The translations under genes and the position numbers were made by a program. This document shows positions 1 through 9,275 of a DNA stretch of 64,000 bases, one piece after another (position 1 is the stretch's first letter; every line of letters begins with the position of its first letter). Source of the DNA: Candidatus Kapaibacterium sp. (GTDB lineage: Bacteria; Bacteroidota; Ignavibacteria; Kapaibacteriales; UBA2268). Below the pieces are notes generated by a model. The model worked only from the letters and a program-made list of their open reading frames with translations, was not told the origin of the DNA and ran no database searches. The DNA is taken from positions 1 to 64,000 of the forward strand of contig JAPLFL010000095.1 of assembly GCA_026390695.1 (NCBI GenBank). The letters run 5' to 3'.

Positions 1-1206
1 AAAACTTATGCTACTCAGCTTAATAGCGATTCAATCAAGCAAACGCATTTTATAACCTGCGCTCAATGGGGTATTCATCCCAAAATGGCAAGAGCTCTAA
101 AAGTTAATTGCGACCATGGTGATTATTGTCCTGATACCCTAACTTCAAATAATTTATCAGAACCTTGGCAAATGGATTATATCTGGCGTCCTGATGATAA
201 TGCAGCACCTAATCATAACTCCAGAGCTTTCAGCTACAAAGCTAACTTAATTGTAAATCCAAATAATTTTAGCCCGAATTACAATGACCCTGAACGGAAT
301 ATTTGGGGATTTCGTTACTGTGGTATTCAGGGCAGAGATACAAGTGGAAATACATTAGCATTAACAACAGGCATGACATATACAAATCCCGTTTTAGCCT
401 ATCCTTGGATGAATAATAAATATTATAGCTTTGATGATCCTAATCCAAATATTAACGGCCAACACTTCATCATCACAGTAAATCTACGTCGCAAAGATTT
501 AAATATATCCGATAGTGCAAAAGGCACTGCCCCTGTTTTATCAATTATTCTGCCTTATTATTTGTGTCCAACAAATTCTCATGTAGTAGATACTGGTGTA
601 ATAAATTTTGATGCTTTACCAGATTCTACAACCAAATCATCAATGGCATATACTTATTATGACGGAACAAATTATCATATTATCAATAGAGGAATATGTT
701 ATGGAATGGTATCCGGCAATTGTAATACATTTACAATCACACAAGCTATGCTTCCAAATCACTTAGATACTATTGGAGGAATCAGTCCTGATATTACTAT
801 CTCTGCAAGTTTTACATGTAATGGTATTTTTCCAAAGAATAAATTATTTAAAATTAATGACAATGATACAAATACATCTCACATCGATTCCATTGGTTGC
901 AATGTTTATTACTATCCTAATTCTTCGATTCAATTAAATTATATCCGCATCGGCAACCCACGAAGTGATAAACTCTTCAAAGGCGGATATGATACAATTG
1001 CACATAATACATTACAAAGTGGAATGGATATTATGCATAATTTCGGTTATCAGTATTTTAGAATTGACCCGAATGATGAATGGTGTCCCGAAGACCAATG
1101 GGATGCAATCCGCTATATTAATTTATTAATGGGAAAAACCACAGTAGCCGAGGGGAGTTCCGTTGATGCAAGGTATTTGTATCATGTGGATTGTAAAATA
1201 AAGTAA
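1..1206 (+). CDS. Unknown protein, 5' end cut by window edge
   Basis: The frame is open from base 1, so the gene begins upstream of the window and the first ATG at 85 is probably internal. About 400 residues are visible. I do not recognise a family. The protein is rich in Asn, Asp, Tyr and Thr and has scattered cysteines (for example CGIQG, LCPTN, GICYG, FTCNG, CPEDQW), as in many extracellular proteins of this group. No membrane segment and no T9SS sorting domain is visible at its C-terminus, which ends in HVDCKIK. A strong hairpin terminator follows, so it is the last gene of its transcript. The function is unknown. Confidence 0.7.
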   Translation, partial: KTYATQLNSDSIKQTHFITCAQWGIHPKMARALKVNCDHGDYCPDTLTSNNLSEPWQMDYIWRPDDNAAPNHNSRAFSYKANLIVNPNNFSPNYNDPERNIWGFRYCGIQGRDTSGNTLALTTGMTYTNPVLAYPWMNNKYYSFDDPNPNINGQHFIITVNLRRKDLNISDSAKGTAPVLSIILPYYLCPTNSHVVDTGVINFDALPDSTTKSSMAYTYYDGTNYHIINRGICYGMVSGNCNTFTITQAMLPNHLDTIGGISPDITISASFTCNGIFPKNKLFKINDNDTNTSHIDSIGCNVYYYPNSSIQLNYIRIGNPRSDKLFKGGYDTIAHNTLQSGMDIMHNFGYQYFRIDPNDEWCPEDQWDAIRYINLLMGKTTVAEGSSVDARYLYHVDCKIK

Positions 1207-1293
1207 CTAACTTAGCAACCTGTCAGATATTTTATCTTTCAGGTAATATCAAATCATAATGAAATTCTGACTTTAGACTAATTGCTAATAATT

Positions 1294-1331
1294 TATCCGG
1301 TCAGCTTTTAACAACTGACCGGATATTTTTT
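1294..1331 (+). terminator. Rho-independent terminator of the unknown gene
   Basis: An 11-bp perfect stem (TATCCGGTCAG at 1294-1304 with its complement at 1315-1325) has a 10-nt loop and is followed by TTTTTTAT. It lies between convergent genes. The T-tract is on the plus side, so it mainly serves the plus-strand gene; the minus-side tail is only A/T-rich. Confidence 0.85.
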
Positions 1332-2685
1332 ATAATACAATTGATCCTTCGCCCATGCTCTCAAGTGTGCGGCAGACAAAATTAAGATATCGTCCGGCTA
1401 ATGCTCCGTCTATTATCCGGTGATCGTACGTAATCGAGATGTAAGCCATGTTGCGAACGGCTATATGATCTTCGCCATCCACATCAATAACCATCGGACG
1501 CTTTTTAATGGCTCCTACACCGAGAATGGCAGCTTGTGGCTGATTAATTATCGGTGTGCCGAATAATGTTCCAAATACACCTACATTCGTCAAAGTAAAT
1601 GTTCCGCCCTGAATATCGTCAGGATTTAGTTTTTTGGAACGTGCGCGAGTTGCCAGATCATAAAATGCACGGGCAAGTCCGGTAAAACTTAGAGCATCGG
1701 CATTCTTTGCAACCGGTACTATTAGATTTCCATCATCAAGAACTGTTGCCATTCCGAAATTTATCCGCCGATGACGTATGATATTGCTACCATCAACACT
1801 GACATTGACCATCGGGAATTCTTTAAGACCGCGAATGGCAGCCATAGTGAAGAATGGGGTATAGGTCAGTTTAAATCCTTCTTTATTCATAAAAGCATCG
1901 CCATGCTTTTTCACATATTTTACAATACCGGTAACATCAGCTTCCGAAACAGAGGTAACGTGGGGTGATGTGTGCTTGGAATAAACCATGTGCTCGGCAA
2001 TAAGTTTGCGCATTCTGTCCATCGGAATAATTTCATCATCATCACCGATAGAAACAATGGATGATGCCGGTTTAACAATGATTGCTTGCGAGGCAGGGGC
2101 AGGCATTGCTGAAGGAGCAGTCTCGGATTTCTTAACAATGGCAGGTTGAACAGTTGATTTAGCTTTATTATCAAGATATGCAAGTATATCTTTTTTTGTA
2201 ACACGGCCATCAGCGCCCGAACCCTGAATTTCAGATAATTGAGCAGCGCTTAAATTATTCTCTTTTGCAATTTCCTTGACTACCGGTGAGTAAAATCGCT
2301 TTTCATCAGATTCGGCAGGTGGATTAAACTCAGCCATGATCGAAGCGGCAACCGACGGCATTGCTTCAGTACCTGTAACAGGAGCGGCAATAGGTTCAGG
2401 TGCAGCTTTCGTTTCGACAATTATCGGAGGATTTTCTTCTTCCGTATAATCCGTGGAAATATAAGCTATTACTTTACCTACATCGACGGTTTCACCTGTT
2501 TGGTTAATTATCTCGGATAATACTCCTGCAGCAGGGGATGGTACTTCCGTATCAACTTTATCAGTAGAAATCTCAAGAATCATTTCGTCTCGATCGACTT
2601 TATCACCGACACTTTTAAGCCATTTTGTGATAGTACCTTCTTGGAGTGATTCGCCCATCTTGGGCATGATTACATCTATTTTCAT
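1330..2685 (-). CDS. 2-oxoacid dehydrogenase complex E2, dihydrolipoamide acyltransferase
   Basis: This is the acyltransferase core of a pyruvate, 2-oxoglutarate or branched-chain 2-oxoacid dehydrogenase. A single N-terminal lipoyl domain (about 1-78) carries the lipoylated lysine in ISTDKVDTEV (Lys43). A Pro/Ala-rich linker follows, then an E3-binding domain (about 130-172, with SPVVKEIAKENNL and GADGRVTKKDIL), a second flexible linker, and the catalytic domain (about 215-451) with the active-site motif DHRIIDG (His422). At 451 residues it has the usual one-lipoyl-domain length. The start is supported by AAAGGA five bases upstream of the ATG. No E1 or E3 gene is adjacent, so the substrate cannot be assigned. 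Confidence 0.93.
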   Translation of the reverse strand: MKIDVIMPKMGESLQEGTITKWLKSVGDKVDRDEMILEISTDKVDTEVPSPAAGVLSEIINQTGETVDVGKVIAYISTDYTEEENPPIIVETKAAPEPIAAPVTGTEAMPSVAASIMAEFNPPAESDEKRFYSPVVKEIAKENNLSAAQLSEIQGSGADGRVTKKDILAYLDNKAKSTVQPAIVKKSETAPSAMPAPASQAIIVKPASSIVSIGDDDEIIPMDRMRKLIAEHMVYSKHTSPHVTSVSEADVTGIVKYVKKHGDAFMNKEGFKLTYTPFFTMAAIRGLKEFPMVNVSVDGSNIIRHRRINFGMATVLDDGNLIVPVAKNADALSFTGLARAFYDLATRARSKKLNPDDIQGGTFTLTNVGVFGTLFGTPIINQPQAAILGVGAIKKRPMVIDVDGEDHIAVRNMAYISITYDHRIIDGALAGRYLNFVCRTLESMGEGSIVL

Positions 2686-2830
2686 AAATTCCTTTAAAAC
2701 ATAATAAATACAATTTTCTTTTAATCAGCTTAGAACAACTCGTTAATCCTCTTATAAGTAAAAGCATTTAAGAATTTCAATTTAGTCTGACTTCTAAGTA
2801 AAGTTTTTGTCACTTTTATCATTGATTAAT

Positions 2831-2889
2831 GTGCAGGAATTCTCATCCAGCACCACTTTTGTTGATTCACTCTCTTACAGAATTGACAG
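2831..2889. repeat. Degenerate copy of the dispersed palindromic repeat
   Basis: Within the 282-bp gap upstream of the E2 gene, bases 2831-2855 match 11411-11435 at 22 of 25 positions (GCAGGAATTCTCATCCAG versus GCAGGAATCCTCATCCAG). The stretch ends in AATTGACAG, like the AATGACAG end of the intact copy. The outer arms have decayed. I see nothing else in this gap besides the E2 ribosome-binding site. Confidence 0.6.
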
Positions 2890-2967
2890 AAACGAAGCTT
2901 AGATAATTGCCTCTTTGTGTGAAGCCATTAACAAATTGATTGAAAATTCTCATACATTTTTCCTATT

Positions 2968-3675
2968 TTATCTTTTAAATACCGAATCATCAATATTTTT
3001 GTCAAACTCAATTTTTGTGAAAGTTATCTTCATGGTCATCATCTGTGCATCAATTTCCATAAGAGTTGGGATTTGAACACCTGAAAAATCTTTATATTCT
3101 TTGAGGTTTGTCGTTAATTCCATCTCACCGTTGGGTCCCTGCATTTTAGCTTTCATTTGAAGAGTTTTGTACGACGATCTATCGACAAAATATGTAAATT
3201 CTTTCTGATCTTTTTCGACAGCTTTAATTTTATAGCAATCGGTTCCGTCAACTGATTCAACACCAACAAGTGATAGAGTTATACCTAATTGTTTATAATT
3301 AATTAAACGATCTCCGAAAATATTGATTTGACTCTGAAGCTGAGAAGAAGTTTCTTTATCAAGTTCATTTGTATCGGTACCCATAAATGGATTTACAGAC
3401 CAGCCTTTTTCGCCGTCAAAAGCCTGAATAATAGTTTTACCTTGCATATCCATATCAATTCGGATTTTATTTGGCTTTTTAACAAAAAAATTCATTGCCC
3501 CTGACATTCCCATTACTTCTTGTTTGGCTTCCAGTCTTACTGTTTTGAATTTCTGATATTTGTCAATTCCATTTTTGGATTCCATTTTTGCTACAATTTC
3601 ATCAATAGACTCTGAAAATAGATTTACCGATGCAATAAATGCTAAGATTAGTAATAAGCGTAGTTTGTTTTTCAT
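2968..3675 (-). CDS. LolA-like outer-membrane lipoprotein carrier/sorting protein
   Basis: The 235-residue exported protein has a signal peptide of about 22 residues (basic MKNK, then LRLLLILAFIASVNLFSES). The mature part looks like the LolA/LolB-type beta fold: it opens with a helix (IDEIVAKMESKNGIDKYQKF), continues with repeated strands (TVRLEAKQEV, RIDMDMQGKTIIQAF, YKIKAVEKDQKEFTYFVDRSSY) and contains DGEKGW. Such proteins carry lipoproteins or lipid across the periplasm. The start is backed by AGGG upstream. It lies 23 bp downstream of thyX on the same strand, probably in one transcript, with no evident functional link. Confidence 0.75.
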   Translation of the reverse strand: MKNKLRLLLILAFIASVNLFSESIDEIVAKMESKNGIDKYQKFKTVRLEAKQEVMGMSGAMNFFVKKPNKIRIDMDMQGKTIIQAFDGEKGWSVNPFMGTDTNELDKETSSQLQSQINIFGDRLINYKQLGITLSLVGVESVDGTDCYKIKAVEKDQKEFTYFVDRSSYKTLQMKAKMQGPNGEMELTTNLKEYKDFSGVQIPTLMEIDAQMMTMKITFTKIEFDKNIDDSVFKR

Positions 3676-3698
3676 AAATACCCTGTTTTTTATTAAAA

Positions 3699-4550
3699 TT
3701 AAATATTAATTATCTTTTTTATTTTTTCTTTAAATTCACTCAACTCACGACCCTTAAGACGATGAGAATCGAAATTAATTTGATCGAATTTATCAAATGA
3801 AATAATTTCTTTTAAAGCAGTGAGTTCTTTCTTGGATAAATTTACTGAATTAAGCATATAGTCTTCAAAAGCAGTATAAGCATAAGGGACAGCAAGTTTT
3901 AATATGTCGGCTATTACTTCTCCATAAACCCGGATTTCGTACTGAGCATGATGATCAAGACGAAGTTCAAGAAAATGAAACAAATTATGCAAATCAATTT
4001 TCCAGTACCATTCAGTATAGGTGGAAAGAGGTAGATTAATTCTTGCAATTTCTCTTGCAATTTTCTTATCTAAGAAATTCTCATATTCAGTGAAAAGAAA
4101 CTCTTGAGTGTTCTTCATTTGTTCAATCACTGTATCGGATGTCTCGTTGTCCACAAGTTCTTCGCTTCTGCCTTGTTTATTAATAGCGCTCTGCAGCCGT
4201 AACTGTTCTGATTCAGGTATGTAGAATTCATTTTTCATTTCCGAATATCTGCCGCTGTATTCATTCACATTGGCTGTTCTGTGTCTGATCCACTGACGTG
4301 CCACAAAAATAGGTAGTTTAATATGAAACTTGAGTTCAACCATCTCAAAGGGTGATGTGTGGCGATTGCGCATGAGATAATTAATCAGGCTCAGGTCTTC
4401 GTTTACAGATTTTGTCCCTTTGCCGTACGAAACCCTTGCAGCCTGAACAATAGAACTATCATCACCCATAATGTCGATCAGTCTTACAAAACCTTTATTA
4501 AGACATTTATATTCTTTTCCAATAATTTCTTTAATATTTTCGTTAATCAT
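3699..4550 (-). CDS. thyX: Flavin-dependent thymidylate synthase ThyX
   Basis: This enzyme makes dTMP from dUMP using methylene-tetrahydrofolate and FAD. The ThyX signature is clear: RQWIRHRTANVNEYSGRYSE, corresponding to RHR-X7-S with the conserved downstream Arg. Conserved RINLPLSTYTEWYWKIDLHN and HAQYEIRVYGEVI segments follow. I place the start at 4550 (protein MINENIKEI, 283 residues) because AAGG lies six bases upstream. An in-frame ATG 13 codons earlier (4589) has no such signal and adds an unrelated N-terminus. It is followed by the LolA-like gene. Confidence 0.93.
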   Translation of the reverse strand: MINENIKEIIGKEYKCLNKGFVRLIDIMGDDSSIVQAARVSYGKGTKSVNEDLSLINYLMRNRHTSPFEMVELKFHIKLPIFVARQWIRHRTANVNEYSGRYSEMKNEFYIPESEQLRLQSAINKQGRSEELVDNETSDTVIEQMKNTQEFLFTEYENFLDKKIAREIARINLPLSTYTEWYWKIDLHNLFHFLELRLDHHAQYEIRVYGEVIADILKLAVPYAYTAFEDYMLNSVNLSKKELTALKEIISFDKFDQINFDSHRLKGRELSEFKEKIKKIINI

Positions 4551-4677
4551 CAATAACCTTTTTGAAAATAAATCGTATATATCAAGCAAATAGACGGCAA
4601 TTTAATAAAAAAATATTAATTAAGACCGTAAAATAGAAAAAATTTTGATATTTTTGTAAATAATTAAGGAGTAAAAT

Positions 4678-5373
4678 ATGAAAGCAAGAAATATATTAGG
4701 GGGAATACTTATTTTTTTCGGTATTCTAATGTTAACAGCACAACTGAAAATATTTAGTTTCCCATTCGATGTGATTGATTTATGGCCATTGATAATAATT
4801 TTCTTCGGAATATACGAGATGTTCAGGAAAAGAAATTCCTTCTTTGGTGGACTGATAATATTTTCAATCGGACTTATTTTTCTTGCAAGTTCATTCGATT
4901 GGCTTCATGGTGGGTTCTGGAGTGCTTTTTGGCCTTTGTTGCTTGTTATGATAGGAATCAGACTTGTTTACCCTCAATTTTATCATCGGGAAATAAATCT
5001 AAACAAATGTAGAACCACTTTTCAAGAAAACCTTGAGGATAGAATAAATATTTCAACGATTTTTTCATCAACAAAAAATGATTCAAAATCTCCTGACTTT
5101 AAGGGTGGATCAATCGCCGTTGTAATGGGGCAATCGATTATTGATCTTCGTGCATCTACTTTAACACCTCTTGGTGCTTTTCTTGAAGTAAGCGTGGTGA
5201 TGGGCACTGTAAAAATGCACATTCCAAATAACTGGAATTTGATTTTATCCGGTACTCCGGTTATGGGTTCAGTTGAAAACAGGACTTTTCAAGTAAATGC
5301 TGTTAATGATTCCTCTCCGAAGTTAACAATTAAATATGAGGTTATAATGGGAGAGTTTGTTATTTATAATTAG
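4678..5373 (+). CDS. LiaF-like membrane protein (LiaI/LiaF-type transmembrane region)
   Basis: The N-terminal half (about 1-100) has three or four hydrophobic segments of the LiaI/LiaF type, including NILGGILIFFGILML, LWPLIIIFFGIYEMF, GGLIIFSIGLIFLASSF and WPLLLVMIGIRLVY. The C-terminal half (about 140-231) has the repeated Gly/Val strands of the LiaF-like beta domain: GGSIAVVMGQSIIDLR, VSVVMGTVKMHIP, GTPVMGSVENRT. Relatives sense or respond to cell-envelope stress in other phyla; no sensor kinase is adjacent here, so that role is inferred. The ATG follows AAGGAG with good spacing. The gap after it (5374-5578) shows no further gene. Confidence 0.8.
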   Translation: MKARNILGGILIFFGILMLTAQLKIFSFPFDVIDLWPLIIIFFGIYEMFRKRNSFFGGLIIFSIGLIFLASSFDWLHGGFWSAFWPLLLVMIGIRLVYPQFYHREINLNKCRTTFQENLEDRINISTIFSSTKNDSKSPDFKGGSIAVVMGQSIIDLRASTLTPLGAFLEVSVVMGTVKMHIPNNWNLILSGTPVMGSVENRTFQVNAVNDSSPKLTIKYEVIMGEFVIYN

Positions 5374-5578
5374 TTGACCAATGCACAATTATCAAGCAAG
5401 TCTAAATTCTTAACGTGACGAAAAAGCAAGTCATAATACAAGTTCGAAGTTGGAAACTTATAAATGAGCAAATTAGCCGATTATCATATAGTTAGTATGG
5501 ATAATTTTAAATAAAACCAAAATAATTAGAAATAAATATACTTTACAAGATTTACAAACTTTAAGAACTTTACACTTT

Positions 5579-6586
5579 ATGAACTCAATTGAAAACATCG
5601 ACAAAAAACCAGTAATTTTAAGCGGCATAACTCCTTCCGGAATTTTAACAATCGGACATTTGACAGGTGCATTGCATAATTGGGTAAAATTGCAAAATTC
5701 TTATGATTGTTATTTTATGATTGCCGATCAGCATGCTATAACTGTTAAGCAAGAACCGGCAGCCCTGCGAAAAAGGACACTTGACACAGCCGCTATGTTT
5801 ATTGCATGTGGAATCGACCCTGAAACTTCAAATTTATTCATTCAATCACATGTGCCCGAACATTCGCAACTGACATGGGTTCTTTCTTGTTTTACCGGAA
5901 TGGGTGAGTGTGGACGAATGACTCAATACAAGGATAAATCCGAAAAACATTCTGAAAATGTCGGATTATTTGCTTATCCTATATTAATGGCATCTGATAT
6001 CTTAATATATCAAGCCAATCTTGTTCCGGTTGGTGAGGATCAGAAGCAACATTTGGAATTATCCAGAAATCTTGCAAATAGGTTTAATTTTAATTATTCG
6101 GAGACATTTGCAGTACCAGAGCCTTTTATAGCTGAAATTGGCGCAAGGATTATGAGTTTGCAGGAACCTAATAAAAAAATGTCAAAATCAGATGAAAACT
6201 CGAATGCAACAATTTTTTTGACAGACTCAGATACTGAAATAAAGAATAAGATTAAAAGAGCTGTAACCGATTCAGGGACTGGAATTAAGTTTTCTGATGA
6301 AAAACCTGGAATTGCAAATTTGATGACGCTTTACAATATCTCATCCGGCAAATCGTTTAAAGAAATTGAAGAAGAATTTGAAAATGCAGGGTATGGAGAC
6401 TTTAAGAAAGCAGTTGGAGATTCCGTAGCCAATTATTTAAATCCGATTCGTGATAAGTACTTTGAATTAAGAAATAATGAATTGAAGTTAAAAGAAATTC
6501 TTTCACTTGGCGCAGATAAAGCAAGAAAAACTGCAATGAAAACTTTGAGAAAAGTTTATAAAAAAATTGGATTTGTTAGTTTATGA
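5579..6586 (+). CDS. trpS: Tryptophanyl-tRNA synthetase
   Basis: This class I aminoacyl-tRNA synthetase charges tRNA-Trp. The HIGH-type motif is TIGH (residues 24-27, within PSGILTIGHLTGAL) and the second signature is KMSKS (200-204). ASDILIYQANLVPVGEDQKQH is the conserved family segment. At 335 residues it has the usual bacterial length. It is followed at short distance by the KdsC-type phosphatase and two small envelope proteins, a plausible transcript ending at the terminator near 8030-8062. Confidence 0.97.
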   Translation: MNSIENIDKKPVILSGITPSGILTIGHLTGALHNWVKLQNSYDCYFMIADQHAITVKQEPAALRKRTLDTAAMFIACGIDPETSNLFIQSHVPEHSQLTWVLSCFTGMGECGRMTQYKDKSEKHSENVGLFAYPILMASDILIYQANLVPVGEDQKQHLELSRNLANRFNFNYSETFAVPEPFIAEIGARIMSLQEPNKKMSKSDENSNATIFLTDSDTEIKNKIKRAVTDSGTGIKFSDEKPGIANLMTLYNISSGKSFKEIEEEFENAGYGDFKKAVGDSVANYLNPIRDKYFELRNNELKLKEILSLGADKARKTAMKTLRKVYKKIGFVSL

Positions 6587-6627
6587 ATTTCTTAAAAATA
6601 TTCACATTTTCAAATAAAGAATAAATA

Positions 6628-7137
6628 ATGGTTAATTCTGGAATAATAGAAAAATTTAAGAATGTAAAAATTTTGGTTATGGATGTTGACGGCACTCTAA
6701 CCGATTCTTCCATGTATTATTCCGAACGTGGCGAAGAATTAAAACGCTTTTCGACCAGAGATGGTATGGGACTGACAATTTTCCACAAACATGGCTTCCA
6801 ATCTGCGATTCTTACGAGTGAAAATTCAATTATTGCACAGCAGCGCGCTAAAAAACTTAAAGTAAACCATGTAATAATTGATTCCAAAGATAAATCAAAC
6901 GATCTTATTAATTTGGTTGAATCTTTAGATTTGAAGCTTAATAATGTAGCTTATATAGGTGATGATGTCAATGATGCTGAGGCTATGAAACTGGCAGGAA
7001 TTTCTGCATGCCCTGCCGATTCTGTTAATTTAATAAAAGATATTGCGGATTATCAGTGTAAATTCAATGGCGGCAATGGTGCTGTTCGTGAATTCATTGA
7101 ACTGATCTTGCAAAATAATGATAAACCAATTTTTTAA
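6628..7137 (+). CDS. KdsC-family HAD phosphatase (KDO 8-phosphate phosphatase)
   Basis: A small HAD phosphatase without a cap domain, 169 residues. Motif I is MDVDGTLTD (nucleophile Asp19, acid/base Asp21), motif II TSEN, then a lysine in KDKS and motif III GDDVNDAEAM. This layout matches KdsC, which removes phosphate from KDO 8-phosphate on the way to lipopolysaccharide core. Related YrbI proteins act on other sugar acids, and no kdsA or kdsB is adjacent, so the exact substrate is inferred. Confidence 0.85.
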   Translation: MVNSGIIEKFKNVKILVMDVDGTLTDSSMYYSERGEELKRFSTRDGMGLTIFHKHGFQSAILTSENSIIAQQRAKKLKVNHVIIDSKDKSNDLINLVESLDLKLNNVAYIGDDVNDAEAMKLAGISACPADSVNLIKDIADYQCKFNGGNGAVREFIELILQNNDKPIF

Positions 7138-7156
7138 TATATTTCGGAGAAATAAA

Positions 7157-7579
7157 ATGAGTGACAACGGTACAAATGAATTTTCAAAAGGCTTATTGCT
7201 TGGTTCTTTGATAGGTGGAGCAATCGGAGCCATGGCTGCACTACTTCTTGCGCCAAAAAGCGGAAAAGAATTTCGTCGTGATTTGGCTGATAAATCTGTT
7301 GAATATTATAGTAAGGCTTCTGATGCGATTAATACTGTTTCAGAGAACTATTCACCTGTAATAACCAGTGCTATCAATGAAGGTAAAGCCAAAGCACAAA
7401 GCATTATTGATTCAGCAAAAAATAAGGCAAATTCTTTAATCTCTGACGCTGAAAAAGCAATTCAAGAGGCTAAAGCAAAAGCTACTAACACGCGCGAAAG
7501 CATTCAGGATAAGTTTGAAACTGTTCGCGATGCTACCAAAGCTGGTGTCGATGCTTTCAAGAGCGAATTAAACTCATAA
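7157..7579 (+). CDS. YtxH domain-containing small envelope protein
   Basis: An approximately 140-residue protein with one N-terminal glycine/alanine-rich membrane segment (GLLLGSLIGGAIGAMAALLLAPKSGKEFR), the hallmark of the YtxH (gas vesicle/general stress) family, followed by a long Lys/Ala/Glu-rich helical region that probably forms a coiled coil. I choose 7157 as start because GGAGA precedes it; an upstream ATG at 7118 in the same frame overlaps the phosphatase gene. It forms a pair with the DUF948-like gene that follows. Confidence 0.82.
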   Translation: MSDNGTNEFSKGLLLGSLIGGAIGAMAALLLAPKSGKEFRRDLADKSVEYYSKASDAINTVSENYSPVITSAINEGKAKAQSIIDSAKNKANSLISDAEKAIQEAKAKATNTRESIQDKFETVRDATKAGVDAFKSELNS

Positions 7580-7598
7580 TCGGAAAGGAGAAACAGCG

Positions 7599-7988
7599 GT
7601 GAACATCCTCATAGAAATTTTTGCAACAATAGCTTTATTAGCTTTTGTTATTCTGACTATTTATGCAATGATTTCTTTAAAAAATCTCGTTGCTTTAATG
7701 AATGATAGCCGTAATTCACTGATTCAGATCACCAGCGATATGAATCAACTCAAGGATAAGCTCATCATATCCTTAGATAGTGTGAACAGTGCTACCAAAC
7801 AAATCGAATCGACTGTGACACATCTCGAAAGCCATGCTGATACTATTTTAGGAGCATTTGATCCGTTTATTAAACTGACTGACATAGTTTATGATAAAAT
7901 TGCACCACCTGTTACAACTGTTGCAACAATTGTTTCAGCCGCATCTAAAGCAGTCTCAGCCTTTGTTAATGTACTTTCTAAAAAGTAA
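7599..7988 (+). CDS. DUF948-like membrane-anchored coiled-coil protein
   Basis: 129 residues: one N-terminal membrane helix (IEIFATIALLAFVILTIYAM) and then an amphipathic helical region (LVALMNDSRNSLIQITSDMN and following). The arrangement matches DUF948 proteins, which often neighbour YtxH genes, as here. The start codon is GTG with a strong AAGGAG eight bases upstream. The function of the family is not established; a structural or stress role at the inner membrane is inferred. It is the last gene before the terminator. Confidence 0.75.
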   Translation: MNILIEIFATIALLAFVILTIYAMISLKNLVALMNDSRNSLIQITSDMNQLKDKLIISLDSVNSATKQIESTVTHLESHADTILGAFDPFIKLTDIVYDKIAPPVTTVATIVSAASKAVSAFVNVLSKK

Positions 7989-8029
7989 TAATCATTGTTT
8001 TTTCAAAATGTGAACTAATGAAAAATAAA

Positions 8030-8062
8030 AAAAATCCGGTAGAGAAAATTAACCGGATTTTT
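8030..8062 (+). terminator. Rho-independent terminator after the DUF948-like gene
   Basis: A stem of AAAAATCCGGT (8030-8040) with ACCGGATTTTT (from 8052), a loop of about 11 bases, and a run of T. It ends the plus-strand trpS/kdsC-like/YtxH/DUF948 run ahead of murB. Confidence 0.85.
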
Positions 8063-8093
8063 TATATCTATACATCACTTATAACTATCCATC

Positions 8094-9113
8094 ATGTTTC
8101 TCGATAATTATTCTTTAAAAAATTACAATACTTTTGGGATTGATGTTAAAACTAAACTCTATACTGAAATCAAAGATTTAAATCAATTTAAAAATGTATT
8201 TCAATCAAAAGAGTTTCATGAAAACAAGCGATTAATAATAGGAGCCGGATCAAATCTATTATTTGCTAAAGATTATGATGGGCTGATAATCAGTTTGGAG
8301 AATAAAGATATAACGAGTTTTGAGGAAGAACGTGATTTTATATATCATCAGGTTAATGCAGGCGTGCACTGGCATGAGTTTGTCAGATATTGTATGGAAA
8401 ATAAGTTCTATGGGCCAGAGAATCTTGCTTTGATTCCGGGAAAAGTTGGAGCTGCTCCTGTTCAAAATATTGGAGCTTATGGTGCCGAACAGAAAGATTT
8501 TTTCTACTCACTGTTAGGTTTCGATTTGAATAGCGGAGAAAAAATTGAAATGAGTTTTGAAGACTGTAAATTCGGATACAGAGATTCAATTTTCAAACAC
8601 GAATTAGCAAGTAATTTTCTGATATTTTCCGTAATTTATAGAACATATAAAACTACAAAATTAAATACTTCTTATTTTGAAATTGAACGAGAATTAAACA
8701 AATATCCGCCTTCAGAGCATACACCTGAAAAAATCTATGAAATAGTTTGCACTGCTCGCAGATCAAAAATTCAGGATCCATCAATAGTTGGGAATGCCGG
8801 AAGTTTTTTTAAAAATCCAACCTTTAACAATGAATTAGCAGAAGATTTGGTACAAAAATTTCCTGAAATCCCAATCTATAAAATCAATGATCATTTATAT
8901 AAAACTTCAGCTGCATGGCTGATTGAGCGTGCAGGCTGGAAAGGCTTTCGCAGAGCCGATGCCGCTGTATCAGATATTCACTCCTTGGTACTATTGAATT
9001 ATGGCAATGCCAGCGGTGTTGATATTTTGAATTTATCAGTTGAAATTCAAGATTCAATCTTTTCCAAATTTGGAATACACTTGGATAGGGAAGTTGTATT
9101 AATTTCTAATTAA
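8094..9113 (+). CDS. murB: UDP-N-acetylenolpyruvoylglucosamine reductase
   Basis: This is the second committed enzyme of peptidoglycan precursor synthesis: it reduces UDP-GlcNAc-enolpyruvate to UDP-MurNAc with FAD and NADPH. It shows the family start YNTFGIDVKTKL, the FAD-binding GAGSNLLF (about 50-57), LIPGKVGAAPVQNIGAYG (113-130), the conserved Arg in GYRDSIFK (Arg163), and the catalytic serine in GNAGSFFKNP (Ser237). The 339-residue length and the preserved YGAEQKDFF segment match the longer, E. coli-like (type I) MurB. It starts shortly after the upstream terminator. Confidence 0.95.
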   Translation: MFLDNYSLKNYNTFGIDVKTKLYTEIKDLNQFKNVFQSKEFHENKRLIIGAGSNLLFAKDYDGLIISLENKDITSFEEERDFIYHQVNAGVHWHEFVRYCMENKFYGPENLALIPGKVGAAPVQNIGAYGAEQKDFFYSLLGFDLNSGEKIEMSFEDCKFGYRDSIFKHELASNFLIFSVIYRTYKTTKLNTSYFEIERELNKYPPSEHTPEKIYEIVCTARRSKIQDPSIVGNAGSFFKNPTFNNELAEDLVQKFPEIPIYKINDHLYKTSAAWLIERAGWKGFRRADAAVSDIHSLVLLNYGNASGVDILNLSVEIQDSIFSKFGIHLDREVVLISN

Positions 9114-9275
9114 AAATTACGAATAAAAGCAATTAATAATTAACCGGCATTTGGAAATTAATAATTAATATATTAATTTGTGATGTCGTATTGGAATAAT
9201 TTATCATCAGCTTTGGCGTTAGATACTTAATTTATTTGAAATAATTTTTGTTTAATAAATTTAAGGTTTTGTATC

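Noticed and set aside
1920-2210. Minus-strand Leu/Pro-rich frame within the E2 gene
   Set aside because: It lies in another frame of the E2 gene's Pro/Ala linker and catalytic part; a shadow with no domain.
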